The notes beneath the pieces were generated by a model. It ran no database searches. It saw only the letters and a list, made by a program, of their open reading frames with translations, and was not told where the DNA came from. Position numbers and translations under genes: made by a program. This document shows, piece after piece, positions 53,245-62,703 of a DNA stretch of 64,000 nt. Position 1 is the first letter of the stretch. Each line of letters opens with the position of its first letter. The stretch lies in assembly GCA_023397505.1 (NCBI GenBank), contig JAEWUC010000008.1:124001-188000 (forward strand), read 5' to 3'. This DNA is from Bacteroidota bacterium (GTDB lineage Bacteria; Bacteroidota; Ignavibacteria; Ignavibacteriales; Melioribacteraceae).

Positions 53245-55119
53245 TTAACTTTTCAAATATACTAATAATACAGAAATATCTGAAGGCGTTACTCCAGATA
53301 TTCTTGATGCTTGGCCTATCGATCTTGGTTTTACCTTCTTGAGTTTTTCGCATCCTTCCGCAGAGATAGACTTAATATTCATATAATTAAAATTTAATGG
53401 AATTAATACGTCTTCTAGTTTGCTCATCTTCAAAATTAATTCTTGTTGTCTTTGGATATATCCATCAAATTTTATTTCAATTTCAACTTGTTCTAAAACA
53501 ATATTATCTTGAAATAATTCATTTATTCCGTTTAAATGTGATGCACTGTTTTTTAATAGCGGCAACAAACTCACTTCCGGGCGCTTTGTTAATTTATAGA
53601 TTGTCTCGGAGTTGTCAATCGTTGTTGAGTTAATTGATTTAAGATATGAATTAATATATGTCGGTGATACTTTTGTTTGATTTAATATTTCTTTCGATTT
53701 TGTAATTAAAACTTCTCGGTTATTTAATTCATCAAACATTTCTTTACTTATCAACCCAAACTCATATCCGTATTTCATCAACCTTCTATCGGCATTATCT
53801 TGACGAAGAACTAATCTATGTTCAGCACGAGATGTAAACATTCTATAAGGCTCATTAGTCGATTTACCAACCAGATCATCAACCAAAACGCCTATGTAGG
53901 CCTCGCTTCTTTTTAAAACAAACTCCGGTCTCTTTTGAATTTTTAATGCGGCATTAATACCTGCAATAAGACCCTGTCCCCCAGCTTCTTCATATCCTGA
54001 TGTTCCGTTAATTTGTCCCGCAAAGTAAAGACCTTCAATCAATTTTGTTTCCAAGGTTAAGTCAACTTGATGCGGAGGAAAATAATCATATTCCACTGCA
54101 TAGCCTGGACGCACCATTTCAACATCCTCTAAACCCTTTAACTTATGAAGTGCTTCAATTTGAATTTCTTCGGGTAATGAAGTTGCAAATCCATTAAGAT
54201 AGATTAAATCTGAATCCAATCCTTCGGGTTCTAAAAATAATTGATGACGTTCTTTGTCGGAAAATCGTTTTACTTTGTCTTCTATTGAAGGACAATATCT
54301 TGGACCAACACCTGTAATTAATCCGGTGTACATTGGCGACCGGTCAAAACCTTTTTCCAAAATTTTATGAACAACTTTATCTGTATAAGTTATATAACAA
54401 CTCAATTGCTGTAGGTAAGGAAAATCATTTTTCGGGGTTCGAAGTGAAAATGGCTGAGGTGGAATATCACCTGGCTGTTCATCTAAGATTTCCCAGTTAA
54501 TTGTATTTTTATTAAGTCTAGGAGGAGTGCCGGTCTTTAATCTACCGTATTCAAAACCCATTTTAGCGATTGATTCTGTTAAACCCACTGAGGGCTGTTC
54601 ACCAAATCTTCCACCCTTAGTGGCATTTAAGCCAGTGTGCATTATTCCATTTAAAAAAGTGCCGGAACAAACAATCAATGCTTGGCATTTGATTTCCTGT
54701 TCTTTGTTTGTTTTAACACCAACAATTTTTTTATTTTCCTCGAAGGCTTCAATTATTATGTCTTCTATGATTTCAACATTTGTAGTTTGCTGAACATATT
54801 TTGATGCAACTTCCGAATAGATCTTCCTATCATTCTGACTTCTTCCGGCCCACACAGCAGGACCTTTAGATTTATTTAATGTTCGAAATTGGATTCCGGA
54901 TTGATCCGCAATTAGCCCCATTGCCCCGCCCAGCACATCAATTTCATGTACAAGATGACCTTTTGCGCTGCCGCCGATTGCCGGGTTACATGACATTCTT
55001 CCAAATGCATTCTTGTCCATGGTTACCACAATAACCGAACAACCCATATTTGCCGCAACGATAGCCGCCTCTATTCCCGCATGACCACCGCCGACAACAA
55101 TTATATCACAAGATTTCAT
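53245..55119 (-). CDS. mnmG: tRNA uridine 5-carboxymethylaminomethyl modification enzyme MnmG
   Basis: This FAD protein works with MnmE to install the cmnm5 group at tRNA wobble U34. IIVVGGGHAGIEAA and GRMSCNPAIGGSAKGHLVHEIDVLGG are signatures, as is LKTGTPPRLNKNTI, and the C-terminal GidA helical domain ends at SKLEDVLIPLNFNY. The start at 55119 with AAGGGTAATTT is chosen over a frame opening at 55182. Neighbours mnmE (upstream) and rsmG (downstream) fit. Confidence 0.97.
   Translation of the reverse strand: MKSCDIIVVGGGHAGIEAAIVAANMGCSVIVVTMDKNAFGRMSCNPAIGGSAKGHLVHEIDVLGGAMGLIADQSGIQFRTLNKSKGPAVWAGRSQNDRKIYSEVASKYVQQTTNVEIIEDIIIEAFEENKKIVGVKTNKEQEIKCQALIVCSGTFLNGIMHTGLNATKGGRFGEQPSVGLTESIAKMGFEYGRLKTGTPPRLNKNTINWEILDEQPGDIPPQPFSLRTPKNDFPYLQQLSCYITYTDKVVHKILEKGFDRSPMYTGLITGVGPRYCPSIEDKVKRFSDKERHQLFLEPEGLDSDLIYLNGFATSLPEEIQIEALHKLKGLEDVEMVRPGYAVEYDYFPPHQVDLTLETKLIEGLYFAGQINGTSGYEEAGGQGLIAGINAALKIQKRPEFVLKRSEAYIGVLVDDLVGKSTNEPYRMFTSRAEHRLVLRQDNADRRLMKYGYEFGLISKEMFDELNNREVLITKSKEILNQTKVSPTYINSYLKSINSTTIDNSETIYKLTKRPEVSLLPLLKNSASHLNGINELFQDNIVLEQVEIEIKFDGYIQRQQELILKMSKLEDVLIPLNFNYMNIKSISAEGCEKLKKVKPRSIGQASRISGVTPSDISVLLVYLKS
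53254..53261 (-). promoter_or_regulatory. -7 promoter element TATATTTG before rsmG, within mnmG
   Basis: TATATTTG on the minus strand lies inside the final codons of mnmG, 26 bases before the rsmG TTG start. It may give an internal promoter for rsmG. Overlap with coding sequence makes it less certain. Confidence 0.3.
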
Positions 55120-55246
55120 AAAAATTACCCTTTCAGTTCCACGTGAAACTGCAAAAAACTGCTTGATTATGATTGGATGCATAGAATGATTTAATTCTTC
55201 ACTCTACACTCTTCATTCTAAACTTGAAATCTGTTTCACGTGAAAT

Positions 55247-56608
55247 TTATTTTCCAATACAAAATTTCATAAAAATGTTATTGAGAATATCGTCGGATGT
55301 AACCTTTCCTATAATTTCTCCCAATGAATTTTCAGCGTTTCGTAAATCTAAGGCTACAAATTCACCAGTTAGTTTTTGGTTGATTGAATTTTTTGCCGAA
55401 TCTAAAAACTCATTAGCTTTTTGAAGTGCAGAAAAATGCCTAATATTCGAAACAATAGCAGTCTTTTCGGTATAACTTTGCATCCCTGTGGCTTTTGATT
55501 TCAATGCTGAAAAAAGCGTTTCTATTCCCTCACCTGTTTTTGCTGATATTCCTACATCGAAGCGTGAATCATTGGTTTTGCCTAAATCAATTTTGTTGAT
55601 GACCTTTAAAATTTTTTCTTCGAGGCCTAAAGTTAAAAGTTCGCTAAATAGATCTTCACTAAATCCATGCTGATGATCATCCATGAGTAAAATGATATCT
55701 GCGTTTTTAATAGCTTCGCGACTTCTTAAAACACCTTCTTTTTCTATTGAATCTTCAGTACTCCTGATTCCAGCGGTATCGAAAAGTCTAAACAAAATTC
55801 CATCGATAGAAAGTTCTTCGCGGATTACATCGCGGGTTGTACCGGGAATTTCGCTAACTATTGCGCGCGCCTCTTTCAATAAATAATTCAGCAGAGAAGA
55901 TTTTCCAACATTTGGTTTTCCAACAAGAGCTACATTTACACCATCGCGAATAATTCTTCCGAAAGAAAATGTCTTAAGAAGATTTTCAATTTCATTTTTT
56001 ATTTCATTAATGTTATCCAAGACTTCCTTGATGGACATAAATTCAATATCTTCTTCGGCAAAATCTAATTCGAGCTCAATCAACGAAGAGGTATGAATTA
56101 ATTTTTCGCGGAGAGAATCCACTTTTTGTGATAAAATTCCATCTAGCTGATTTCGTGCACCTCGTAACGAAGCATCGGTTCTGGAATTAATAATATCCGC
56201 AACTGCTTCGGCTTGAGTAAGATCCATTCTTCCATTTAAAAAAGCGCGCTTTGTAAATTCTCCCGGCTCGGCTAATCGTAAATCATATTTAAGTAGAAGT
56301 GCAATTATCTTTTCAGAAATTATGGAGCTTCCATGAGTACTTATTTCAATTGAATCTTCGCCGGTATATGAGTTTGGAGATTTGAAAATGGAAACGAGAA
56401 CATCGTCAACTACTGCCCCGCCCTCATCAAGTATTTTGCCGTAATGAATTGTGTGAGTTGCCGCTTCCGAAATTTTTGATCTGCCTTTGAAAATATTATC
56501 GACGGCTGAAAAACTTAATGGCCCGCTTACGCGAATAACAGAAATTGCGCCGACTCCCGCTGGAGTTGCGAGCGCAACAATTGTATCTTCATTTTGTGAT
56601 AATAACAT
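55247..56608 (-). CDS. mnmE: tRNA modification GTPase MnmE
   Basis: This 453-residue GTPase is the partner of MnmG. The N-terminal folate-binding domain has EDTIVALATPAGVGAISVIRVSG. The G domain has VALVGKPNVGKSS (G1), FDTAGIRST (G3) and VINKIDLG (G4). The end FCIGK carries Cys450 of the CxGK motif needed for the reaction. AAGGAAACAAAT precedes ATG. A promoter upstream was not resolved. Confidence 0.97.
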   Translation of the reverse strand: MLLSQNEDTIVALATPAGVGAISVIRVSGPLSFSAVDNIFKGRSKISEAATHTIHYGKILDEGGAVVDDVLVSIFKSPNSYTGEDSIEISTHGSSIISEKIIALLLKYDLRLAEPGEFTKRAFLNGRMDLTQAEAVADIINSRTDASLRGARNQLDGILSQKVDSLREKLIHTSSLIELELDFAEEDIEFMSIKEVLDNINEIKNEIENLLKTFSFGRIIRDGVNVALVGKPNVGKSSLLNYLLKEARAIVSEIPGTTRDVIREELSIDGILFRLFDTAGIRSTEDSIEKEGVLRSREAIKNADIILLMDDHQHGFSEDLFSELLTLGLEEKILKVINKIDLGKTNDSRFDVGISAKTGEGIETLFSALKSKATGMQSYTEKTAIVSNIRHFSALQKANEFLDSAKNSINQKLTGEFVALDLRNAENSLGEIIGKVTSDDILNNIFMKFCIGK

Positions 56609-56809
56609 ATTTGTTTCCTTTGCGAATGCAAAATTAATCTAATTGAAAAGCAGTAACAAGAAAACAAAATTAATTAAAGTAATGTTACTAACTATGATAT
56701 CACGAACTCGTAATAACATATATCGTGTTTTATTATATAGAATGAAACTTTTGCTGAATATTTTTTGTATGAAATGTAAATTAATATTCGAGATTTAGAG
56801 GTTAATACT

Positions 56810-59428
56810 ATGCAATTCAATTTTAACAAGTTTACGGTCAAAGCGCAGGAAACGGTTCAAAGTGCAGTAGAGATAGCGCAGAATTACAACAACCAGATTG
56901 TTGAACCCGAACACATTCTTGCTTCTTTGCTTCAAGATCAACAAGGAGTAGCGGTTTCGATAATTCAAAAAGCCGGCGGCAATTTGAATCTTATGAAAAT
57001 TAAAATCGGCGAGCTTTTAGAAAAACTTCCTAAAGTAACCGGCGCAGGAATTGGCAGCCAGCAGTTATCGATGAATACCGCGAAACTTTTTGATCAATCT
57101 TCCGACGAAGCGAAAGCATTAAAAGATGAATATGTTTCCAATGAACACATTCTATTGGCGTTGAGTGAGGAAAAAGGAAACGCCGGAAAACTTTTAAATG
57201 AAAACGGGTTGAATAAAAATTTAATATTATCTGCGTTGAAAGATATTCGCGGAACTCAAAGAGTAACATCTCAAAATCCAGAAGACACATACCAAGCATT
57301 ACAGAAATACGGGCGCGACTTAAATGAGCTTGCACGTTCAAATAAATTGGATCCTGTAATTGGACGTGATGAGGAAATTAGAAGAGTACTTCAAGTGCTT
57401 TCCCGCCGTACAAAAAACAATCCCGTGTTAATAGGCGAGCCGGGCGTTGGAAAAACGGCAATTGCCGAAGGAATTGCTCATAGGATAATTTCCGGCGATG
57501 CACCCGAAACCTTAAAGACCAAGAGAATTGTTGCCCTTGATATGGGAGCGTTGGTTGCGGGTACACAATTCCGAGGACAGTTTGAAGAAAGATTGAAAGC
57601 CGTTGTTAAGGAAGTTCAGGATTCCGAAGGCGAAATAATTTTATTTATTGATGAACTTCATTTGCTTGTCGGCGCGGGGAGAACAGAAGGTTCAATGGAC
57701 GCGGCAAACATTTTAAAGCCTGCGCTGGCAAGAGGAGAACTTCATGCAATAGGCGCAACAACGCTGGACGAATACAGAAAATATATCGAAAAAGACGCCG
57801 CGCTGGAAAGAAGATTTCAACCGGTTTTAGTTTCGGAGCCAAATGAAGAAGATGCTATTTCAATCCTACGCGGACTTAAAGAGAGATACGAAGTTCATCA
57901 CGGTGTAAGAATAACAGACGGCGCAATCGTTGCTGCCGTACAATTATCGAACAGATATATATCAGATAGATTTCTTCCGGATAAAGCAATCGACCTGGTT
58001 GACGAAGCCGCATCGAAATTAAGAATTGAAATTGACTCAATGCCGGAAGAGTTGGATTCGATAGAAAGAAAAATTAAACAATTAGAAATAGAGCGAGAAG
58101 CATTAAAGCGAGAAAAAGATTCCGACTCGGCCAGCCGACTCGAAGATTTGCAAAAGGAATTAAGCGAACTAATTGAAGAAAAGAATGGACTTAAAAGTCA
58201 TTGGCAGCTTGAGAAGGAAAAGATTCACAAAATACGCTCAATGAAAAGTGAAATTGAAAAATCAAAAGCTGATGCCGATAAATTCGAACGTGAAGGTAAT
58301 TTGGGAAAGGTTGCCGAGCTTCGTTATGGTGTCATAAACGAACTCGAACGAAAAATTAAATCTGAGTCGGAAGATCTTGCAGCAATTCAACAAAGCAGCA
58401 AAATGTTAAAAGAAGAAGTTGACTCCGAAGATATAGCCGAAGTGGTTGCGAAATGGACGGGCATTCCCGTTAGCAGAATGCTTGAAAGTGAGCGTTCAAA
58501 ATTATTGCGTCTTGAAGAAGAACTTCATAAAAGAGTGGTTGGACAGAACGACGCAGTATCAGCAGTATCAAACGCGATTAGAAGATCACGCGCGGGATTG
58601 CAGGATGCAAACCGTCCGATAGGATCATTTATTTTTATTGGAACAACAGGCGTTGGTAAAACAGAACTTGCACGTGCACTTGCGGATTTCTTGTTTGACG
58701 ACGAACACGCGATGATTAGAATTGATATGAGCGAGTACATGGAAAAATTTTCCGTCTCTCGTTTGATCGGGGCACCTCCTGGATATGTTGGTTACGATGA
58801 AGGCGGACAATTAACTGAAGCTGTTAGAAGAAAACCATATTCGGTTGTACTGCTGGATGAAATTGAAAAAGCACATCCCGATATTTTTAACATTCTTCTA
58901 CAGGTACTTGATGACGGACGCTTAACGGATAATCAGGGTAGAACAATCGATTTCAAGAACACGATAATAATTATGACTTCAAATCTCGGCTCACATCTAA
59001 TTCAAGAAAGGCTAACGCAAATAAACGAAAATAACTTCGAAGAAATAATTGGAAATCTGAGAGTTGCTTTAACAGAACTTTTGCGGCAAACAATCCGTCC
59101 GGAATTTCTAAATAGAATTGATGAAGTTGTTCTATTTAAGCCGTTGCTGAAAAGTGAAATTAAAAATATAATCGAGATACAACTTCAAAGAGTTGGCAAA
59201 ATGCTTGCAGAAAAAGGACTATCGCTTGCAATTGATGAGGAAGTGAAAGATTTTATAATTCAACACGGGTATGATGTTACATTTGGTGCGCGTCCTCTAA
59301 AACGAACAATCCAAAAATATTTAATTAATCCACTCTCAGCGGAATTGCTGATGAATAAGTTTGAAAACGGAGATACGATTATTATCAAAAACCCAGGTGC
59401 CGGAAAATTAGAGTTTAGTAAAAAATAG
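56810..59428 (+). CDS. clpB: Chaperone ClpB disaggregase
   Basis: This 872-residue AAA+ protein rescues aggregated proteins with DnaK. The N domain (Clp repeat) begins FNFNKFTVKAQETVQSAVEI. AAA-1 has GEPGVGKTAIAEG and the aromatic pore loop; AAA-2 has FIGTTGVGKTELARALADF. The coiled-coil middle domain (about 405-525) marks ClpB over ClpA/C. It starts behind AGAGG and is followed by a strong terminator. No CIRCE element is visible upstream. Confidence 0.97.
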   Translation: MQFNFNKFTVKAQETVQSAVEIAQNYNNQIVEPEHILASLLQDQQGVAVSIIQKAGGNLNLMKIKIGELLEKLPKVTGAGIGSQQLSMNTAKLFDQSSDEAKALKDEYVSNEHILLALSEEKGNAGKLLNENGLNKNLILSALKDIRGTQRVTSQNPEDTYQALQKYGRDLNELARSNKLDPVIGRDEEIRRVLQVLSRRTKNNPVLIGEPGVGKTAIAEGIAHRIISGDAPETLKTKRIVALDMGALVAGTQFRGQFEERLKAVVKEVQDSEGEIILFIDELHLLVGAGRTEGSMDAANILKPALARGELHAIGATTLDEYRKYIEKDAALERRFQPVLVSEPNEEDAISILRGLKERYEVHHGVRITDGAIVAAVQLSNRYISDRFLPDKAIDLVDEAASKLRIEIDSMPEELDSIERKIKQLEIEREALKREKDSDSASRLEDLQKELSELIEEKNGLKSHWQLEKEKIHKIRSMKSEIEKSKADADKFEREGNLGKVAELRYGVINELERKIKSESEDLAAIQQSSKMLKEEVDSEDIAEVVAKWTGIPVSRMLESERSKLLRLEEELHKRVVGQNDAVSAVSNAIRRSRAGLQDANRPIGSFIFIGTTGVGKTELARALADFLFDDEHAMIRIDMSEYMEKFSVSRLIGAPPGYVGYDEGGQLTEAVRRKPYSVVLLDEIEKAHPDIFNILLQVLDDGRLTDNQGRTIDFKNTIIIMTSNLGSHLIQERLTQINENNFEEIIGNLRVALTELLRQTIRPEFLNRIDEVVLFKPLLKSEIKNIIEIQLQRVGKMLAEKGLSLAIDEEVKDFIIQHGYDVTFGARPLKRTIQKYLINPLSAELLMNKFENGDTIIIKNPGAGKLEFSKK

Positions 59429-59445
59429 AAGACTATTTATTTTTA

Positions 59446-59476
59446 AAGAATGCCGCAACTATTTGCGGCTTTTTTA
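59446..59476 (+). terminator. Intrinsic terminator after clpB
   Basis: GCCGCAA-CTAT-TTGCGGC (59452-59469), a perfect 7-bp stem, is followed by TTTTTT (59470-59475). It ends the clpB transcript; the ada-like gene converges right after it. Confidence 0.9.
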
Positions 59477-60529
59477 CAATTGAATTTGCGGCGATTCTAT
59501 CTCCAATAATTTTTTCTTTCGCCAAACTTTTCCTCCGTAACCGCGTAGGTTTCCGTCTTTACCTATAACTCGATGGCAAGGAATAATTATCGCTATACTA
59601 TTGTATCCGTTTGCCGAAGCAACAGCTCGGACCGCATTAACATTACCGATTCTTTGTGCCAGCTTTTCGTATGAAATAGTTTCACCGTACGGAATTTTTT
59701 TCAATTCCTTCCAAACAGATTTTTGAAAATCAGTTCCGCTTTCAACTAACGGGATTGAAAAACTTATCAATTCACCTTTAAAGTATGAATTAATTTCTTG
59801 ATCAATCTTTTTATACAGCGGGTGATTCTGAATTACCGGTACGGCGCTGTGTGTTTTTGTAATTCTTTTTATTTGTGTTTTCAACATTCGACGGTCTTCA
59901 AATTCAAGCATGCAAAGTTTATCATCTAAAACACCCGCAATCATTTGTCCGAGCGGGGTATTGATCTTTCCAATCGACAATATTTTCATCGTCTTTGATT
60001 GCGAAGGGGATTTGCCTGTTAAATTTTTCAATGCATCGGTAAATCCGCTTAAAGATTCAAATCCGGTTGTATATGCCGTTTCCATAATTTTTCTTCCATT
60101 CCCGATATGATTGACGGCGTTCGCCAGCCTTATCGATCGTAAATATGAAATAAAAGTTGTGTTGTAGTTTTTCTTAAACCATCTTCTAACTCTATTGGGT
60201 TCGAGGCCAAGATTTTTCAAATCAGAATCTCTCCAACGTTCGCTATTGGAAGCTTGAATTTTTTGTAGAAGATTAATTACCCATTCCGGTTTGTCGCTAT
60301 CTAAATTTAACGGTTTGCAAAGTTTGCATGGACGATATCCTTTTTGCAAAGCCTCAACCGTGGTTGAAAAGAATTCAACATTTTCCGGTTTGGGCTTTTT
60401 GGCTGTGCATGTAGGTTTGCAGAATATTCCCGTACTTTTTACCGCAACGTAAAAAATCCCAACGAAAGAAGCGTCTCTTGCTAAAAGAGCTTTATACATC
60501 AAATTTTTTGAAGGAAATGTATTATTCAT
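59474..60529 (-). CDS. ada: Ada-type methylated-DNA--protein-cysteine methyltransferase/regulator
   Basis: This 351-residue protein combines the Ada N-terminal zinc domain (C37, C41, C68, C71: FCKPTC and CKLC), an AraC-type HTH (about 75-180) and a C-terminal O6-alkylguanine transferase domain with the acceptor Cys318 in IPCHRVIGKDG. It repairs and senses alkylation damage; after methyl transfer to the zinc Cys it activates its regulon. All key residues are present. Single gene. Confidence 0.95.
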   Translation of the reverse strand: MNNTFPSKNLMYKALLARDASFVGIFYVAVKSTGIFCKPTCTAKKPKPENVEFFSTTVEALQKGYRPCKLCKPLNLDSDKPEWVINLLQKIQASNSERWRDSDLKNLGLEPNRVRRWFKKNYNTTFISYLRSIRLANAVNHIGNGRKIMETAYTTGFESLSGFTDALKNLTGKSPSQSKTMKILSIGKINTPLGQMIAGVLDDKLCMLEFEDRRMLKTQIKRITKTHSAVPVIQNHPLYKKIDQEINSYFKGELISFSIPLVESGTDFQKSVWKELKKIPYGETISYEKLAQRIGNVNAVRAVASANGYNSIAIIIPCHRVIGKDGNLRGYGGKVWRKKKLLEIESPQIQL

Positions 60530-60640
60530 AGGTACAATGTTAATATATCGTAATCATTAAATCTTCCGAAAAATTAACACATAATTCAAATACTGGCGAA
60601 TAGGACACAAATAACTTCCATACTTGAATCTATTATAAGT

Positions 60641-60648
60641 TATATTTA
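60641..60648 (+). promoter_or_regulatory. TATATTTA element before the DEAD-box gene
   Basis: TATATTTA, one base from TATATTTG, lies 29 bases before the helicase start at 60677. A plausible -7 box. No -33 motif was resolved. Confidence 0.3.
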
Positions 60649-60676
60649 CCCAACAATTTATTAGGAAAAATGTAAA

Positions 60677-62662
60677 ATGACGTTTGAAGAGTTAGGTTTA
60701 GAAGAAAAAATATTACAAGCTACAAAAGATCTCGGATTTGAAACACCGATGCCGATTCAAGAAAAAGTAATTCCGCTTTTGTTGGAAGAGGAAACCGATG
60801 ATATAATAGCACTGGCACAAACTGGAACCGGTAAAACAGCCGCGTTTGGTTTGCCGATTATTCAAAAAGCGGATACATCAAATAAAAGAATACAGTATTT
60901 AATTTTAAGTCCCACACGCGAATTGTGTCTTCAGATTTCAGATGACCTCGCGAGCTTCGCTAAATTCAAACCGGAAATAAAAATTGCTGCGGTTTTCGGC
61001 GGGGCAAGTATGGATAGGCAAATTCAAAAAATTAAAACCGGCGTGCAAATTGTTTCCGCAACTCCAGGAAGATTAGTTGATTTAATTAACCGTGGAATTG
61101 TTGATCTTTCCAAAGTTAAAACAGTTGTTCTTGATGAAGCCGATGAAATGTTGAACATGGGTTTCCGCGATGAACTTGAAGCGATATTAAAAGAAACGCC
61201 AAAACAAAAAAACACGCTGTTGTTTTCTGCAACCATGCCGCAAGAAATTGTTTCAATCGCCAACCGTTATATGAAGAATCATAAAGAAATAACTGTTGGA
61301 AAAAGAAATGCCGGTGCGGAAAATATTGAACATGTTTGTTACATGGTTCAGGAAAAAGAAAGATACCTTGCACTTAAAAGAGTTGTCGATTTCAACCCTG
61401 AGATTTACGGTATCGTTTTTTGCAGAACGAGAACCGAAACTCAAGATGTGGCAAACAAACTTTTAAAAGATGGATACAATGCGGATTCTTTGCACGGAGA
61501 TTTATCGCAGGCACAGCGCAACATGGTTATGAATAAATTCCGTATAAAAAATCTTCAATTGCTCGTAGCGACAGACGTCGCGGCGCGAGGACTTGATGTT
61601 GACAGCTTAACTCACATTATTAATTATAATTTTCCAGATGAATTGGAAATTTATACACACCGCAGCGGAAGAACAGGGCGCGCGGGCAGAAAGGGAACTT
61701 CCATTATAATTGCAAATTCCCGCGAGAAGGGCAAAGTTCATCAAATTGAAAAACAGATTAATAAAAAATTTACATTCGCGGCTATTCCAACCGGAAAAGA
61801 GATTTGCGAAAGACAATTGTTTCATGTTATTGACCGGATGGAAAAGGTTGAAGTTGATTATTCGCAGATAGACCCGTTGCTTCCGGATATTTTTAGAAAA
61901 TTAGAATGGCTCGACCGCGAAGAACTAATTAAAAAATTTGTGTCCGTAGAGTTCAATAGATTTTTAGAATACTATAAAAAAACAAAAGATTTGAATGCAC
62001 CGGGCGAAATTAAAAGCTCCGGTAAAAAACGAGGCGCCGAGGTTGGATTTACACGTTTCTTTATAAATATTGGAAGAATGGATGAATTGAAACCTAATAC
62101 TCTTATGGGATTGATTAATGAATTTACCGGCATCGGTGATATTGAAATTGGAAAGATAGAGTTGCTAAAAAGTTTTTCTTTTTTCGAAGTTGATCAGGAT
62201 TTTGCCGATACAGTTTTGAAAGCTTTTGACGGCAAAGAATTCCGGGGCAGAAAAGTTTCGGTTGAAGTTGCTGAATCAAAGGGAAGTTCCGGCGGCGGAA
62301 GCGGAAGCCGTGGAAGAGAAAGGGGTTTTGGAAAGGAAAGAAGCTTCGGAAGAGATCGCGATCGCAGCGGAGATAGAGGCCGGAGTGACAAAGAAAGAAG
62401 TTTTAAAAGAGATCGAGACGGAGGAAGTGAAAAAAGTTGGGGCAGAGAAAAAGGACGCGGCGGAAACCGTGAAAGTAGAAATGATGGCGATGATAGAAAA
62501 AAATCCTATGACAGAAAACCGTTCGAGAAAAAATCATTCGATAAAAAACCTTTTGAAAAAAAGTTCGAGAAAAATTTTGATAGAAAAGATAAAAAAGAAA
62601 GAGAAGGAAAAAGATTTGATGATAAGCCGTCTTTCGGTATGCGCAGAAAAAGAAAAAGTTAA
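60677..62662 (+). CDS. DEAD-box RNA helicase with DbpA-type RNA-binding domain and charged tail
   Basis: This 661-residue helicase has the motifs PMPIQEKV (Q), AQTGTGKTAAFG (I), SPTRELCLQ (Ia), DEADEML (II), SATMP (III), ARGLDVD (V) and HRSGRTGRAG (VI). A DbpA-like RRM (about 460-540) follows, and a 115-residue tail of Arg/Gly/Ser/Lys/Asp repeats. The type fits CsdA/DeaD cold-shock or ribosome assembly helicases. A start-stop ATGTAA lies 4 bases before the ATG. RBS AGGA is 10 bases from the ATG. Confidence 0.93.
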   Translation: MTFEELGLEEKILQATKDLGFETPMPIQEKVIPLLLEEETDDIIALAQTGTGKTAAFGLPIIQKADTSNKRIQYLILSPTRELCLQISDDLASFAKFKPEIKIAAVFGGASMDRQIQKIKTGVQIVSATPGRLVDLINRGIVDLSKVKTVVLDEADEMLNMGFRDELEAILKETPKQKNTLLFSATMPQEIVSIANRYMKNHKEITVGKRNAGAENIEHVCYMVQEKERYLALKRVVDFNPEIYGIVFCRTRTETQDVANKLLKDGYNADSLHGDLSQAQRNMVMNKFRIKNLQLLVATDVAARGLDVDSLTHIINYNFPDELEIYTHRSGRTGRAGRKGTSIIIANSREKGKVHQIEKQINKKFTFAAIPTGKEICERQLFHVIDRMEKVEVDYSQIDPLLPDIFRKLEWLDREELIKKFVSVEFNRFLEYYKKTKDLNAPGEIKSSGKKRGAEVGFTRFFINIGRMDELKPNTLMGLINEFTGIGDIEIGKIELLKSFSFFEVDQDFADTVLKAFDGKEFRGRKVSVEVAESKGSSGGGSGSRGRERGFGKERSFGRDRDRSGDRGRSDKERSFKRDRDGGSEKSWGREKGRGGNRESRNDGDDRKKSYDRKPFEKKSFDKKPFEKKFEKNFDRKDKKEREGKRFDDKPSFGMRRKRKS

Positions 62663-62703
62663 TTTTGCTTAACAACATAAAAACCAATTTGAATTAATGG
62701 TGA

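Noticed and set aside
62280..62640. Tandem-repeat-like DNA in the helicase tail
   Set aside because: The repetition comes from Arg/Gly/Ser/Asp-rich codons in the coding frame; unit length is irregular and there is no array structure.
62226..62672. 148-codon frame in the tail of the DEAD-box gene
   Set aside because: It is the +1 shadow of the low-complexity charged tail; its Glu/Lys-rich product reflects the repeats, not a gene.
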